This document shows, piece by piece, positions 26,233 to 33,826 of a stretch of 33,919 bases of DNA (position 1 is its first letter; every line of letters starts with the position of its first letter). Origin of the DNA: Flexistipes sp. (GTDB taxonomy: Bacteria > Chrysiogenota > Deferribacteres > Deferribacterales > Flexistipitaceae); contig NZ_JAXKVW010000019.1 of assembly GCF_036172515.1 (NCBI RefSeq), positions 1 to 33,919 on the forward strand. The letters are read 5' to 3'. The notes beneath the pieces are model-generated. The model had not been told where the DNA came from and did no database searches. It was given only the letters and a program-made list of their open reading frames with translations. The translations under genes and the position numbers were made by a program.

Positions 26233-27396
26233 CTATACAACCAGTTTCTTAATAATTATCCTGAAAAACAATGGAAAGATCAGCGCTGATATGATGGATG
26301 CAAGGACTACACCGCCGGAAATATCTTTTGAAAATACCCCGAGACTTTCGCCAAGTTTCGCAGCCGCTATAAGCAAGGTCAGGGAAAAGGAGGTGGAAAA
26401 CGGAAAAACAGGTATATTGTTTAACCTGTAGGCTCCAAATAAAAAAACAAATCCGGCCAGCACCCTAACAATGATAATAAGCAGACAGAGAAGCAGAGCA
26501 TATTTGACAACGGTAAAATCCATTAACAGGGATGTTTCAAAATTCAGCCCCACATAGATGAAAAAAATGGGTACAAGAAAACCGTGCCCTATCATCTCAA
26601 AACCTTCCTGAATTTTCTCCCTTGCCTTGAAAACTGCTGCAAAAAGCATTCCACCTATAAAAGCCCCTATTATCACTTCGATATTCAAAAAAGCTGCCAA
26701 AGCAACAAAAACAAGCATATTAAGAAAATTACCTCTCAGCCCCGTTTCAGAAGACACACCGGTTTTGGCCATAAAACTGAGTTTATTCGGAAACCACCAG
26801 GTAAAAAGCTGTAGTAATTTAAGAGTAAAAAAAGCCGCGGCGCAAAATGCAGCCAACTTGAGGATGTGCAGCAAACCGCCATAACTTATTCCATAATTAT
26901 AAATGACTGTAAATGCAGTTAAAGCCAGAAGACTGAAAACTTCGCCTATGCTCCCCAGAATCAAAAGCTCTTTGCCCAGCTTTGTTTCCATTATATCCAG
27001 CTCGCTTAAAATGGGAAAAAGTAAGCCAATGGACGTAATAACGATAAAAAGATTAAAATAGGGGGGAAGGCCGATAATATTTACAAGTATCACTGAGAAC
27101 AGAACTATTGCTAAAAAATGAGAGATGAATATCAATAATGTTTTATTTGAGGTTTTCTGCAGGTCTTCAGCATCAAGCTCCAAACCTGCCATATACATTA
27201 AAACTATAAACCCCAGCTCAGCCAGAAAGTTAATTATCCCCATGGCATGAGGCTCAAAATGCAGGAAACTTCCTATAAACATCCCATATAAAAGCTCCGA
27301 GACGGCGGTTGGGACATGAAATTTCCTGGCGACAAAAGGCATTATAAATGCCCCAACTGATATAAGAAGGAGCAGCAGAGCTTCTTCTTTACTCAT
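26233..27396 (-). CDS. CPA2-family cation:proton antiporter (KefB/Na+:H+ exchanger type)
   Basis: A 387-residue inner-membrane antiporter with about 12 hydrophobic segments. Family marks are VARKFHVPTAVSELLYGMFIGS at the start, LAELGFIVLMYMAGLELD, and an ILGSIGEVFSLLAL core with the conserved acidic residue. The start is set at ATG 27396, behind AGAAGG. It overlaps the stop of the TrkA/USP gene by eight bases (ATGAGTAA), so translation of the two is coupled. Coupling to a cytosolic nucleotide-binding subunit suggests regulated K+(Na+)/H+ exchange for pH or osmotic control. The transported ion cannot be read from the sequence. Confidence 0.85.
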   Translation of the reverse strand: MSKEEALLLLLISVGAFIMPFVARKFHVPTAVSELLYGMFIGSFLHFEPHAMGIINFLAELGFIVLMYMAGLELDAEDLQKTSNKTLLIFISHFLAIVLFSVILVNIIGLPPYFNLFIVITSIGLLFPILSELDIMETKLGKELLILGSIGEVFSLLALTAFTVIYNYGISYGGLLHILKLAAFCAAAFFTLKLLQLFTWWFPNKLSFMAKTGVSSETGLRGNFLNMLVFVALAAFLNIEVIIGAFIGGMLFAAVFKAREKIQEGFEMIGHGFLVPIFFIYVGLNFETSLLMDFTVVKYALLLCLLIIIVRVLAGFVFLFGAYRLNNIPVFPFSTSFSLTLLIAAAKLGESLGVFSKDISGGVVLASIISALIFPLFFRIIIKKLVV

Positions 27397-28798
27397 TTTC
27401 AACCTTCTGTGGTATTACAATTGAGCTGAACTCTGAACGGAAAGCTGTATAAAAACCGACTTCCGGTTTTAAAAGGGAGCCTGCACTCCCTTTTTTAAAG
27501 CTTGAAATATATAAAATTTTGCCATTTGTGCTTCCTAAATATTCCAGCGTCTGCACAATCGGATTACCCTCCATTAGTTTATATTGGATTTTTTTTCTAT
27601 ACAGACTTCCAAAATCTTTTATCAGGTTATTCCGCTCATCAAGCCTGGTCTCTTCTGTATCTCCCCTCATCCCTTTTGGCAAAGTAATATAGATGACCTC
27701 AAAATCGATATTAAACAGTCTTGCCACTTCAACCCCCGTCTCCATAGGGTATACCGGATCAAAACAGTTGAGTGAAATAACCACTTTTTCGTATTTTGAA
27801 CTGTTTCTGGAAATAAAAACAGGCTTTTCAGCAGCTTTAAATATCTCCCTCGCCCTGATATAGTCAAAAAGGTTATTTTTATTAAAACTCAAAGCGTGTA
27901 TTCCAACATTTTCTTTATTTTCCACAAACCTGATTTTGGACTTGTTTTCTTCCTCAATCTTGTAACTGAGCTTGCCTGTATCGAGCTTCTTTTTTATTTC
28001 ATCAGAAATATGGAAATCCCTTATCAGAATCCGCAGGTCATTGGTTCTTATTGCAGCATTAAGAAAAACAGATTCTTCAAGCACCCAGGGGTGTCTTTTA
28101 TCAAGGGCAACAGCCATATCTTCACCATATTGCAAAGGAAACTGAGGTATACCCTTTGAAAAAATGCCGGCCAGATTCTCCAGTATCTTAGGCTCACCGG
28201 CCACAACTATCCTGTCTCCGACCTTTATTCTTGTTGAGCCGGAAGGAATAACGAGTTCATTATTTCTGTAAATAGCTGCAAGATGCCATTTTGAAGGACG
28301 AAGGTTTTTCAATTTCCTGTCGGTAATATGAGATTTTGACATGACATTCAACTCGATAATTTCACCTTTTTTCTGACCTATATCAATCGCCCTGGAATAA
28401 TTTTTATGAAGTTTATTCAAAATTATATTTATGGAGATATCCATCGGTTTTATCAAAGTAACAGTAGAATCTTCAAATTTCTTTTCCCCTTCTTTTTCAT
28501 AAAGCAGAACAATTATCGGTACATCCAGTTTCAGAATATTCCTTACAATCCAGCAGACTTCAAGGCTCAGGTCAGAATCCCTGAACGTTACTATCACAGA
28601 CTCTATCCCCTCCGTATCCAGCTTTTTCCACAATACTGCGCTCGTTGCATCACCTTCAGTCAAAGTTATATTTTTCCCTGCATTCTGAAGCTTATCTATT
28701 TTATTTTTATCTTTTTCAATAACGGTTACTTCCCAATGCTTTATTATTTCGTTTAAAAGATTTTCCTCAAAAAATCCCACTCCGCAAAATACAATCAT
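27389..28798 (-). CDS. TrkA-N/TrkA-C regulatory protein fused to a UspA-like domain
   Basis: A 469-residue soluble protein with three parts. Residues 1-120 form an RCK/TrkA-N Rossmann domain (FCGVGFFEENLL...VIEKDKNKI...EGDATS). Residues about 145-220 form a TrkA-C domain (LRPSKWHLAAIYRNNELVIPSGSTRIKVGDRIVVAGE). From about 325 to the end, a UspA-like domain begins YEKVVISLNCFDPVYPME. The glycine motif reads G-V-G-F-F-E rather than the standard G-x-G-x-x-G, so nucleotide binding may differ. It is the first gene of a pair with the antiporter and is its likely gating subunit. GAGGAG precedes the ATG. Confidence 0.82.
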   Translation of the reverse strand: MIVFCGVGFFEENLLNEIIKHWEVTVIEKDKNKIDKLQNAGKNITLTEGDATSAVLWKKLDTEGIESVIVTFRDSDLSLEVCWIVRNILKLDVPIIVLLYEKEGEKKFEDSTVTLIKPMDISINIILNKLHKNYSRAIDIGQKKGEIIELNVMSKSHITDRKLKNLRPSKWHLAAIYRNNELVIPSGSTRIKVGDRIVVAGEPKILENLAGIFSKGIPQFPLQYGEDMAVALDKRHPWVLEESVFLNAAIRTNDLRILIRDFHISDEIKKKLDTGKLSYKIEEENKSKIRFVENKENVGIHALSFNKNNLFDYIRAREIFKAAEKPVFISRNSSKYEKVVISLNCFDPVYPMETGVEVARLFNIDFEVIYITLPKGMRGDTEETRLDERNNLIKDFGSLYRKKIQYKLMEGNPIVQTLEYLGSTNGKILYISSFKKGSAGSLLKPEVGFYTAFRSEFSSIVIPQKVENE

Positions 28799-28849
28799 TA
28801 TTACTCCTCACTGAGAATATTTTAATAAGCATACTTACATATTTATTTA

Positions 28850-29345
28850 CTATATCGTTTCATATGATAGAGATTTCTCACTTCGTTCGAAATGACACAT
28901 TTAGGTACTTGTCACCTCAAGCGCAGCCGAGAGGTCTCTTGTCAAACAGCGTCTGAGATCTCTCCGCTCCACTTCTTTCTGGTCGAGATGACACGTATGG
29001 GTAAATATTATTCCGAGTGAAACGAAGTGGAACCGAGGAATCTCATTGTCAAACAACTGTTTTCATACCATCCCCAGTTGAATAAATGGCTTGGCCATTT
29101 GCCTACGGCATTCAACGGGGCAAGCCCTGACCCCTCCTATTTTAGGAGGGGAACTGGTCTCTCCCCCTACTTTAGGGGGAGAGAAAGAGGGGGTACTTTT
29201 TGTCAAACAACGTCAGAGATTCCTCCGCTCCGCCGAGCACATAAATTCTTATATGTTCGGTTCCGGTCGAAGTGACAATGACTTATGTCACCTCGAGTGA
29301 AGCCGACCAAGTCCGCCGACGGGTGGGGAGATCTCTGTCTATATG
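28850..29345. repeat. Mosaic of nested structured repeats with the third three-way-junction module
   Basis: The outer ends are roughly inverted (ATGATAGAGATTTCTC at left against ATAGACAGAGATCTCC read inward from the right). Inside are a TGTCACCTC...GAGATGACA palindromic unit (about 28919-28993) and a second, related unit running to about 29274. The second unit is split by an insert of about 154 bp bracketed by exact 12-bp direct repeats, TTGTCAAACAAC (29046-29057 and 29200-29211). That insert has two G/C-rich hairpins (CCTCCTATTTTAGGAGG; CTCCCCCTACTTTAGGGGGAG) and, at 29072-29120, the folded module. The same insert without the module occurs at 33653-33752. Confidence 0.7.
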
Positions 29346-29435
29346 CTAATAATTTCTGTGAACCTGTTTATTTATATAAAAATTATTGAAAAAGCCGCAG
29401 TATATGTTAAACCTGTGTGAGTTCTCTGCTAAACC

Positions 29436-29464
29436 TTTAAACTCTTAATTAAATGTGCTATATT
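29436..29464 (+). promoter_or_regulatory. Extended -10 promoter for the yjbQ-thiM operon
   Basis: TTTAAA (29436-29441) is followed after 17 bp by TATATT (29459-29464) with TG one base ahead (TGCTATATT). Transcription would start near 29471, giving a short leader of about 23 nt, too short for a thiamine riboswitch. Confidence 0.6.
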
Positions 29465-29493
29465 CTTATAACATATTTACAGGAGGAATCTCA

Positions 29494-29913
29494 ATGAAAT
29501 CTCACCGTAAAGAAATATGGTTTAATACAAAAAACCGTATGGAGTTTGTCAATATAACATCTGTTGTCGAGGAGGCCGTCAGAGAGAGCGGAATAAAAGA
29601 AGGATTATGCCTTGTAAACGCCATGCATATTACTGCATCAGTATTTATCAACGATAATGAAGGAGGGTTACACCAGGATTACAAAAGATGGCTTGAAGAG
29701 CTGGCACCGCATGAACCTCTAAGCCTTTACAAACACAATCTTACAGGGGAAGACAATGGCGATGCACACCTAAAAAGGCAGATAATGGGAAGAGAGGTAA
29801 CCGTAGCAATAACTGAAGGAAAGCTCGATTTCGGTCCGTGGGAGCAGATTTTTTACGGTGAATTTGACGGACGCAGAAAAAAAAGGGCTTTAATAAAAAT
29901 TATCGGAGAATAA
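29494..29913 (+). CDS. YjbQ/UPF0047 family protein
   Basis: A 139-residue single-domain protein of the YjbQ (UPF0047) family. Conserved features are [40 protein letters not shown] and [21 protein letters not shown]; the histidines of the H-x-T and A-H-L motifs are likely metal or catalytic residues. Some members have weak thiamine-phosphate synthase activity in E. coli, hence database names of that kind, but the true role is unresolved. Presence of thiM in the same operon makes a thiamine-related job worth considering. The start is placed at 29494 because AGGAGG stands before it; an in-frame ATG at 29455 overlaps the -10 box. Confidence 0.82.
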   Translation: MKSHRKEIWFNTKNRMEFVNITSVVEEAVRESGIKEGLCLVNAMHITASVFINDNEGGLHQDYKRWLEELAPHEPLSLYKHNLTGEDNGDAHLKRQIMGREVTVAITEGKLDFGPWEQIFYGEFDGRRKKRALIKIIGE

Positions 29914-29916
29914 TTA

Positions 29917-30762
29917 ATGATTATACACGTTACACACAACGATATGGACGGTGCAGGCTGTTCCATACTACTGAAGTCAGTTTATAAAAACATCGATACA
30001 TTCTATCTTAATTACGATGAAGTAGATGACTTTATACTGAACAATTTTGTACATTACGACCGTATTATTATTACAGATGTTTCTCCCGGTGAAGAACTTC
30101 TGAAGCACCTTATCAACAGGCTGGAAATCACGCTGATAGACCACCACATCTCATCAGAAAATCTTAAAAGTTACGATTTCACAATTCATGAAACAGGCAA
30201 ATCTGCAACTAAATTAACATATGAATGGCTTTTGTCTGAAAATAAAAACGTAAAAAAATTTCATGATCTTGTGGAATGCATTAATGATTATGACCTCTGG
30301 CTTCTGCAAAACAAAAAAAGTCTGAAAATGAATATGTTGTTTACACTTTTCGGAATAGACAGATTTGTTAAAAGATTTCTTTGTAACCCTTCAACTGTAT
30401 TTGCAAAAGAAGAAAAACTGCTTCTGGAGCTGGAAGAGGAAAGTCAGAATAAATATTTTGAGAATTCAGAAAAACATATTCAAGTTTTCACTGATAAATG
30501 GGGAAGAACGTTTGGATGTATTTTTGCTGAAAAATATAATTCAGAGCTTGGAAACTATCTGTTACAGAAAATGCAGCTTCAATATATTTTTATCATAAAT
30601 GCACAAAAAAGAAAGGTTTCCCTAAGGTCGATTCCAACTGTTTCAGTTAATGATATTGCAGAAGCCAATAGCGGCGGCGGACACAAGAATGCTGCAGGAT
30701 TCAGCACAGATTACGATTTCGGAATGAAAGATTTCCTTAAAAAATCTGGAGTATTAAAATGA
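29917..30762 (+). CDS. DHH/DHHA1 phosphoesterase (NrnB-like)
   Basis: A 281-residue phosphoesterase of the DHH superfamily. Motif I is HNDMDGAG (H7, D9, D11), motif II is TDVSP (D54), motif III is DHH (75-77) and motif IV is NDYD (D124). The C-terminal DHHA1 domain ends with GGGHKNAAG at 253-261. These ligands coordinate two Mn2+ ions. Members act on short RNA, pAp or cyclic (di)nucleotides. NrnB-type oligoribonuclease is the closest by layout, but the substrate is not certain. It follows yjbQ by three bases and overlaps engB by four (ATGA). Confidence 0.8.
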   Translation: MIIHVTHNDMDGAGCSILLKSVYKNIDTFYLNYDEVDDFILNNFVHYDRIIITDVSPGEELLKHLINRLEITLIDHHISSENLKSYDFTIHETGKSATKLTYEWLLSENKNVKKFHDLVECINDYDLWLLQNKKSLKMNMLFTLFGIDRFVKRFLCNPSTVFAKEEKLLLELEEESQNKYFENSEKHIQVFTDKWGRTFGCIFAEKYNSELGNYLLQKMQLQYIFIINAQKRKVSLRSIPTVSVNDIAEANSGGGHKNAAGFSTDYDFGMKDFLKKSGVLK

Positions 30763-31352
30763 ATGCAGAATTCATTACTTCCGCAGCGGATACAGGTGGT
30801 TTCCCGGAAACAAGTCTTCCTGAAATAGCCTTTATAGGCCGCAGCAACGTAGGCAAGTCATCTATGATAAATGCATTGCTAGGAAGAAAGAAGCTGGTAA
30901 AAGTGGGAAATACGCCGGGCAAAACAAGATTAATCAACTTTTTCAATATTGAAGATAAATATATTTTTGTCGATTTGCCCGGCTACGGCTATGCAAAAAC
31001 ATCCAAAGTTGAAAGAAAAAAATGGGGCAGGCTTATTGAAAGCTATCTGAAAACAAGAAGCCAGCTTAAAGCGTGTGTACTGATCATAGATATCAGGAGA
31101 ATCCCTTCCGACGATGATTTTCTAATGATAGAATGGTTGAGTGAGAATGAAATACCGATTATACTAACCGCTACAAAAACGGATAAAGTTTCACGTAACG
31201 AATTGGAGAAACATGTCAGTAAAATAGCGGAGGCCCTTTCAGTGACCGCTGATGCTGTTCTTCCTTTCTCAGCAACAAGAAAAGACGGAGTGGAGACGGT
31301 CTGGACAAATATAACATATGTATTAAGAGGAGAAAAAGAAAAAGAATTATGA
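30759..31352 (+). CDS. engB: Ribosome biogenesis GTPase EngB (YsxC/YihA)
   Basis: A 197-residue TrmE-Era-class GTPase needed for assembly of the 50S subunit. G1 is GRSNVGKSS (27-35), the switch region has NTPGKT (51-56), G3 is DLPGYGYAK (72-80) and G4 is TKTDK. The order, spacing and the PGYGYA signature are diagnostic. It overlaps the genes on both sides by four bases, so it is tightly coupled to the DHH phosphoesterase and to the PLD nuclease gene. Confidence 0.95.
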   Translation: MNAEFITSAADTGGFPETSLPEIAFIGRSNVGKSSMINALLGRKKLVKVGNTPGKTRLINFFNIEDKYIFVDLPGYGYAKTSKVERKKWGRLIESYLKTRSQLKACVLIIDIRRIPSDDDFLMIEWLSENEIPIILTATKTDKVSRNELEKHVSKIAEALSVTADAVLPFSATRKDGVETVWTNITYVLRGEKEKEL

Positions 31353-31924
31353 AGGACCCTGGGAAAATTTTTGTCAAAAAGCACCGTTTAAAGCTTTTTT
31401 TAACTGTCTTTATTGTTTTTTTCGCCATCATTGTCAATTTAAAAGCAGGTACAGAGAAAGTTTCTGCTAAAGTACAGTTTTTGCCAAACCGGCAATATCT
31501 TGGAGAAGCTGTGAGCAGTATCGAAAATGCGGAGAAAAATATTGTAATCTCCATATATATGTTCAAAACCACTGACTATACTACCCAGGATACAAAACAT
31601 ATACAAAACGCACTTATCAGAGCTGCAGAAAAAGGTTTGGACGTAACCGTTATCATGGATATCGAAAAAGAGGAAGGTTTTCTGAATGAAGTTAACAGGG
31701 AAACAGCTGAAGAACTGGCTGAAGAAGGGATTAACGTCATCTATGATGCACCTGGAACAAGAACTCATACGAAACTTATTGTCATCGATAAAAAAATAGT
31801 GTTTATTGGTAGTCACAATTTCACACACAGTGCTATGAATTACAACAATGAAGCTTCGGTAAAAGTTATTTCAAAAGATTTTGCAGAAAAAGTATTAAAC
31901 TATATACACGGAATAGACCAATGA
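31349..31924 (+). CDS. Exported phospholipase D-like nuclease, single HKD motif
   Basis: A 191-residue PLD-superfamily protein with one catalytic motif, H140-x-K142-x4-D147-x6-G154-S155 (HTKLIVIDKKIVFIGSHN), so it must dimerise to form an active site. This is the plan of the small Nuc-type endonucleases. Residues 13-33 form a hydrophobic N-terminal helix, a signal peptide or membrane anchor, which puts the catalytic domain outside the cytoplasm. A periplasmic DNase is most likely; a lipid target is possible. It overlaps engB and the DUF554 gene by four bases each. Confidence 0.83.
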   Translation: MKDPGKIFVKKHRLKLFLTVFIVFFAIIVNLKAGTEKVSAKVQFLPNRQYLGEAVSSIENAEKNIVISIYMFKTTDYTTQDTKHIQNALIRAAEKGLDVTVIMDIEKEEGFLNEVNRETAEELAEEGINVIYDAPGTRTHTKLIVIDKKIVFIGSHNFTHSAMNYNNEASVKVISKDFAEKVLNYIHGIDQ

Positions 31925-32610
31925 TTACAGGAACTATAGTAAATACTATTGCAGTTACAGCAGGAAGCTTAATCGGCATTACTTTCGGCAGCAGAATCAA
32001 GACAAAAACAAAAGATGCCGTTGTAAAAGCATTAGGGTTGGCTGTACTTGTTCTCGGTATGAAAATGTCTTTTGTAAATCATGACTTTCTGCCCGGCCTT
32101 GTAAGCCTGGTCCTGGGCACGGGGCTTGGTGAATTTCTTGATATAGAAATGAAGCTTGATAAGACGGGCAAGTATCTGCAGGAAAAAACGGGCAGTAATT
32201 CCGGCACATTTGTATTGGGATTTATTACCGCAACAGTTCTGTTTTGTGTCGGTTCTATGACAATCGTTGGAGCAATCAAAGACGGTCTTAACAATGATCC
32301 TTCTGTCCTGTATGTCAAAAGCCTGCTTGACGGAATATCTTCTATTATTTTGGCTTCAACCTTAGGTATAGGTGTTATTTTCTCCGCAATTTTTGTTTTT
32401 GTATACCAGGGACTTTTGAGTTTGCTGGCGTCAAAAGCCACTTTTCTCCTCAGCGAAGAAGTCTATGTGAACGGTATATCATTAGTAGGAGGAATTATTA
32501 TCCTCGGCATAGGGTTAAATATGCTGGAACTGACTAAAATCAAAACGGCAAATATGCTCCCGGCTTTGTTTATCATTCCTTTTGTGGATTTTATCTTCAA
32601 ACTATTTTAA
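31921..32610 (+). CDS. DUF554 (YqgA/YdfK) integral membrane protein
   Basis: A 229-residue inner-membrane protein with six to seven hydrophobic segments, starting GTIVNTIAVTAGSLIGITFGSRI and carrying VLGTGLGEFLDIE and FCVGSMTIVGAIKDGL. These are the hallmarks of DUF554. The family is suspected to be a transporter, but no function is proven. It follows the PLD gene with a four-base overlap and precedes thiM by 20 bases. Confidence 0.82.
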   Translation: MITGTIVNTIAVTAGSLIGITFGSRIKTKTKDAVVKALGLAVLVLGMKMSFVNHDFLPGLVSLVLGTGLGEFLDIEMKLDKTGKYLQEKTGSNSGTFVLGFITATVLFCVGSMTIVGAIKDGLNNDPSVLYVKSLLDGISSIILASTLGIGVIFSAIFVFVYQGLLSLLASKATFLLSEEVYVNGISLVGGIIILGIGLNMLELTKIKTANMLPALFIIPFVDFIFKLF

Positions 32611-32630
32611 ACAGCTGACAGGAGGATAAA

Positions 32631-33443
32631 ATGTATGAAACAGTCAAAAGCTGTATAGAAAAAATAAGAGGGAAAAACCCCCTCATTCATAACATTACCA
32701 ATTACGTCGTTATGAATTCCACAGCAAATATTCTGCTTGCAATAGGAGCATCGCCGGTTATGGCACATAGCATCGATGAAGTGGAGGAAATTGCTTCCGT
32801 CTCCTCTGCTGTAATACTCAACATTGGCACAATTCAACACTCCTGGCTGGAATCCATGATTCTGGCAGGTAAGACCGCCAACAAAAACAGCATACCTGTA
32901 GTTCTGGACCCTGTGGGCTCAGGAGCCACAAAACTGCGCACCGAAGCTGTAAAAAGGATTTTTGACGAAGTGAAAATAGATGTCTTCAGAGGTAACACTT
33001 CCGAAATAATGTCCGTTATATCTGAAGGGGTAAAAACAAAAGGCGTGGACAGCACCCTGTCTCTAAATAGCGAAATGCGGGAAAGCATGAAAAATCTTGC
33101 AAACAAGAAACAATGTATAGTTACAGCTTCCGGAGAAAATGACTTTATCACAAACGGCAGCGAATCCTGGCTAACGAAAAACGGTCACCATGTCATGACA
33201 AAAGTCACAGGTACCGGCTGCGGCTTATCAGCAGTAACAGGAGCATTCTGCTCCGTACTTCCTGAAAATAAACTTAAAGCCTGTGTTGCAGCCAGTGCAC
33301 TTTTTTCAGCTTGCGGAGAAAAAGCTGCAAAAATATCGGATAAACCGGGTAGCTTTATAACTGCTTTCCTCGACACACTCTATACCTGCGACGATGAAGA
33401 TGTTCTGAAAAGTATGAATATAGTTCAACTTGGCACTACCTGA
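32631..33443 (+). CDS. thiM: Hydroxyethylthiazole kinase
   Basis: A 270-residue ribokinase-fold enzyme that phosphorylates the thiazole alcohol (HET) so it can be joined to the pyrimidine in thiamine salvage. Typical motifs are PLIHNITNYVVMNSTANILLAIGASPVMAH near the start, VVLDPVGSGATKLRTEAV and the anion-hole TKVTGTGCGLSAVTGAF. A strong AGGAGG lies before the ATG. Its usual partners thiE and thiD are not in the window. The upstream DUF554 protein could be tested as a vitamin-related transporter, though this rests only on position. Confidence 0.93.
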   Translation: MYETVKSCIEKIRGKNPLIHNITNYVVMNSTANILLAIGASPVMAHSIDEVEEIASVSSAVILNIGTIQHSWLESMILAGKTANKNSIPVVLDPVGSGATKLRTEAVKRIFDEVKIDVFRGNTSEIMSVISEGVKTKGVDSTLSLNSEMRESMKNLANKKQCIVTASGENDFITNGSESWLTKNGHHVMTKVTGTGCGLSAVTGAFCSVLPENKLKACVAASALFSACGEKAAKISDKPGSFITAFLDTLYTCDDEDVLKSMNIVQLGTT

Positions 33444-33535
33444 CATTTTTCATCAGTCACTTAAAAATCTGCAGCTCTCAAAAGCTGGCACCCTACCGTT
33501 TTTAAAAGAGCAATGACAATAGCTGGACGTTATTG

Positions 33536-33571
33536 GTGAGATAGGGAAGTGGGGAAGTAGAGAAATAGAGG
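33536..33571. repeat. Purine-rich low-complexity tract (copy 5 of 5)
   Basis: GTGAGATAGGGAAGTGGGGA-like units downstream of thiM match the tract at 5939-5998 on the same strand. Confidence 0.5.
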
Positions 33572-33611
33572 CAAACATTGAATAAATGTATCTAAGCACA
33601 CTACAAAAAAC

Positions 33612-33815
33612 TGTCACCTCGACCGAAGCGGAGAGGTCTCTTGTCAAACAGCTATTTTCATACCACCCCTGCCCCCTCCTATATTAGGAGGGGAACGGGT
33701 CTCTCCCCCTACTTTAGGGGGAGATAAAGAGGGGGTACATTTGTTAAATAACGATTGAGATTCCTCCGCTCCAACGAGCACTATTGCATAGTACTCGCTT
33801 CCGGTCGAGATGTTC
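33612..33815. repeat. Structured dispersed repeat, module-free relative of the 29000-29274 unit
   Basis: The ends are inverted: ACCTCGACCGAAGCGGAG at left against ATCTCGACCGGAAGCGAG read inward from the right. Between them lie TTGTCAAACAGC, a 100-bp insert with the same two G/C-rich hairpins as the 29 kb copy, and TTGTTAAATAAC. The terminal hairpin CGAGCACTAT-TGC-ATAGTACTCG (about 33775-33797) has a differently sequenced but similarly pairing counterpart near 29236-29261. Confidence 0.65.
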
Positions 33816-33826
33816 CGTGTTAAAAG

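Larger units (their letters stand above)
28799..29493. other. Gene-free interval filled by a mosaic of repeats
   Basis: Apart from the mosaic at 28850-29345 there are only a short leader upstream of the TrkA gene and the yjbQ promoter region. The open frames in this stretch arise from the repeats and have no ribosome-binding sites. Confidence 0.6.
33444..33826. other. Gene-free interval with low-complexity tract and structured repeat
   Basis: After thiM a short CAGCT...AGCTG hairpin is seen around 33472-33487, without a T-run. Then come a purine-rich tract (33536-33571) and the 33612-33815 repeat. No gene is supported here. Confidence 0.5.

Noticed and set aside
29341-29493. Thiamine (TPP) riboswitch ahead of the yjbQ-thiM operon
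   Set aside because: No CTGAGA-type core with the partner helices was found, and the predicted leader is only about 23 nt.
33472-33487. Terminator after thiM
   Set aside because: A five-pair hairpin not followed directly by Ts; the TTTTT lies about 15 bases later.
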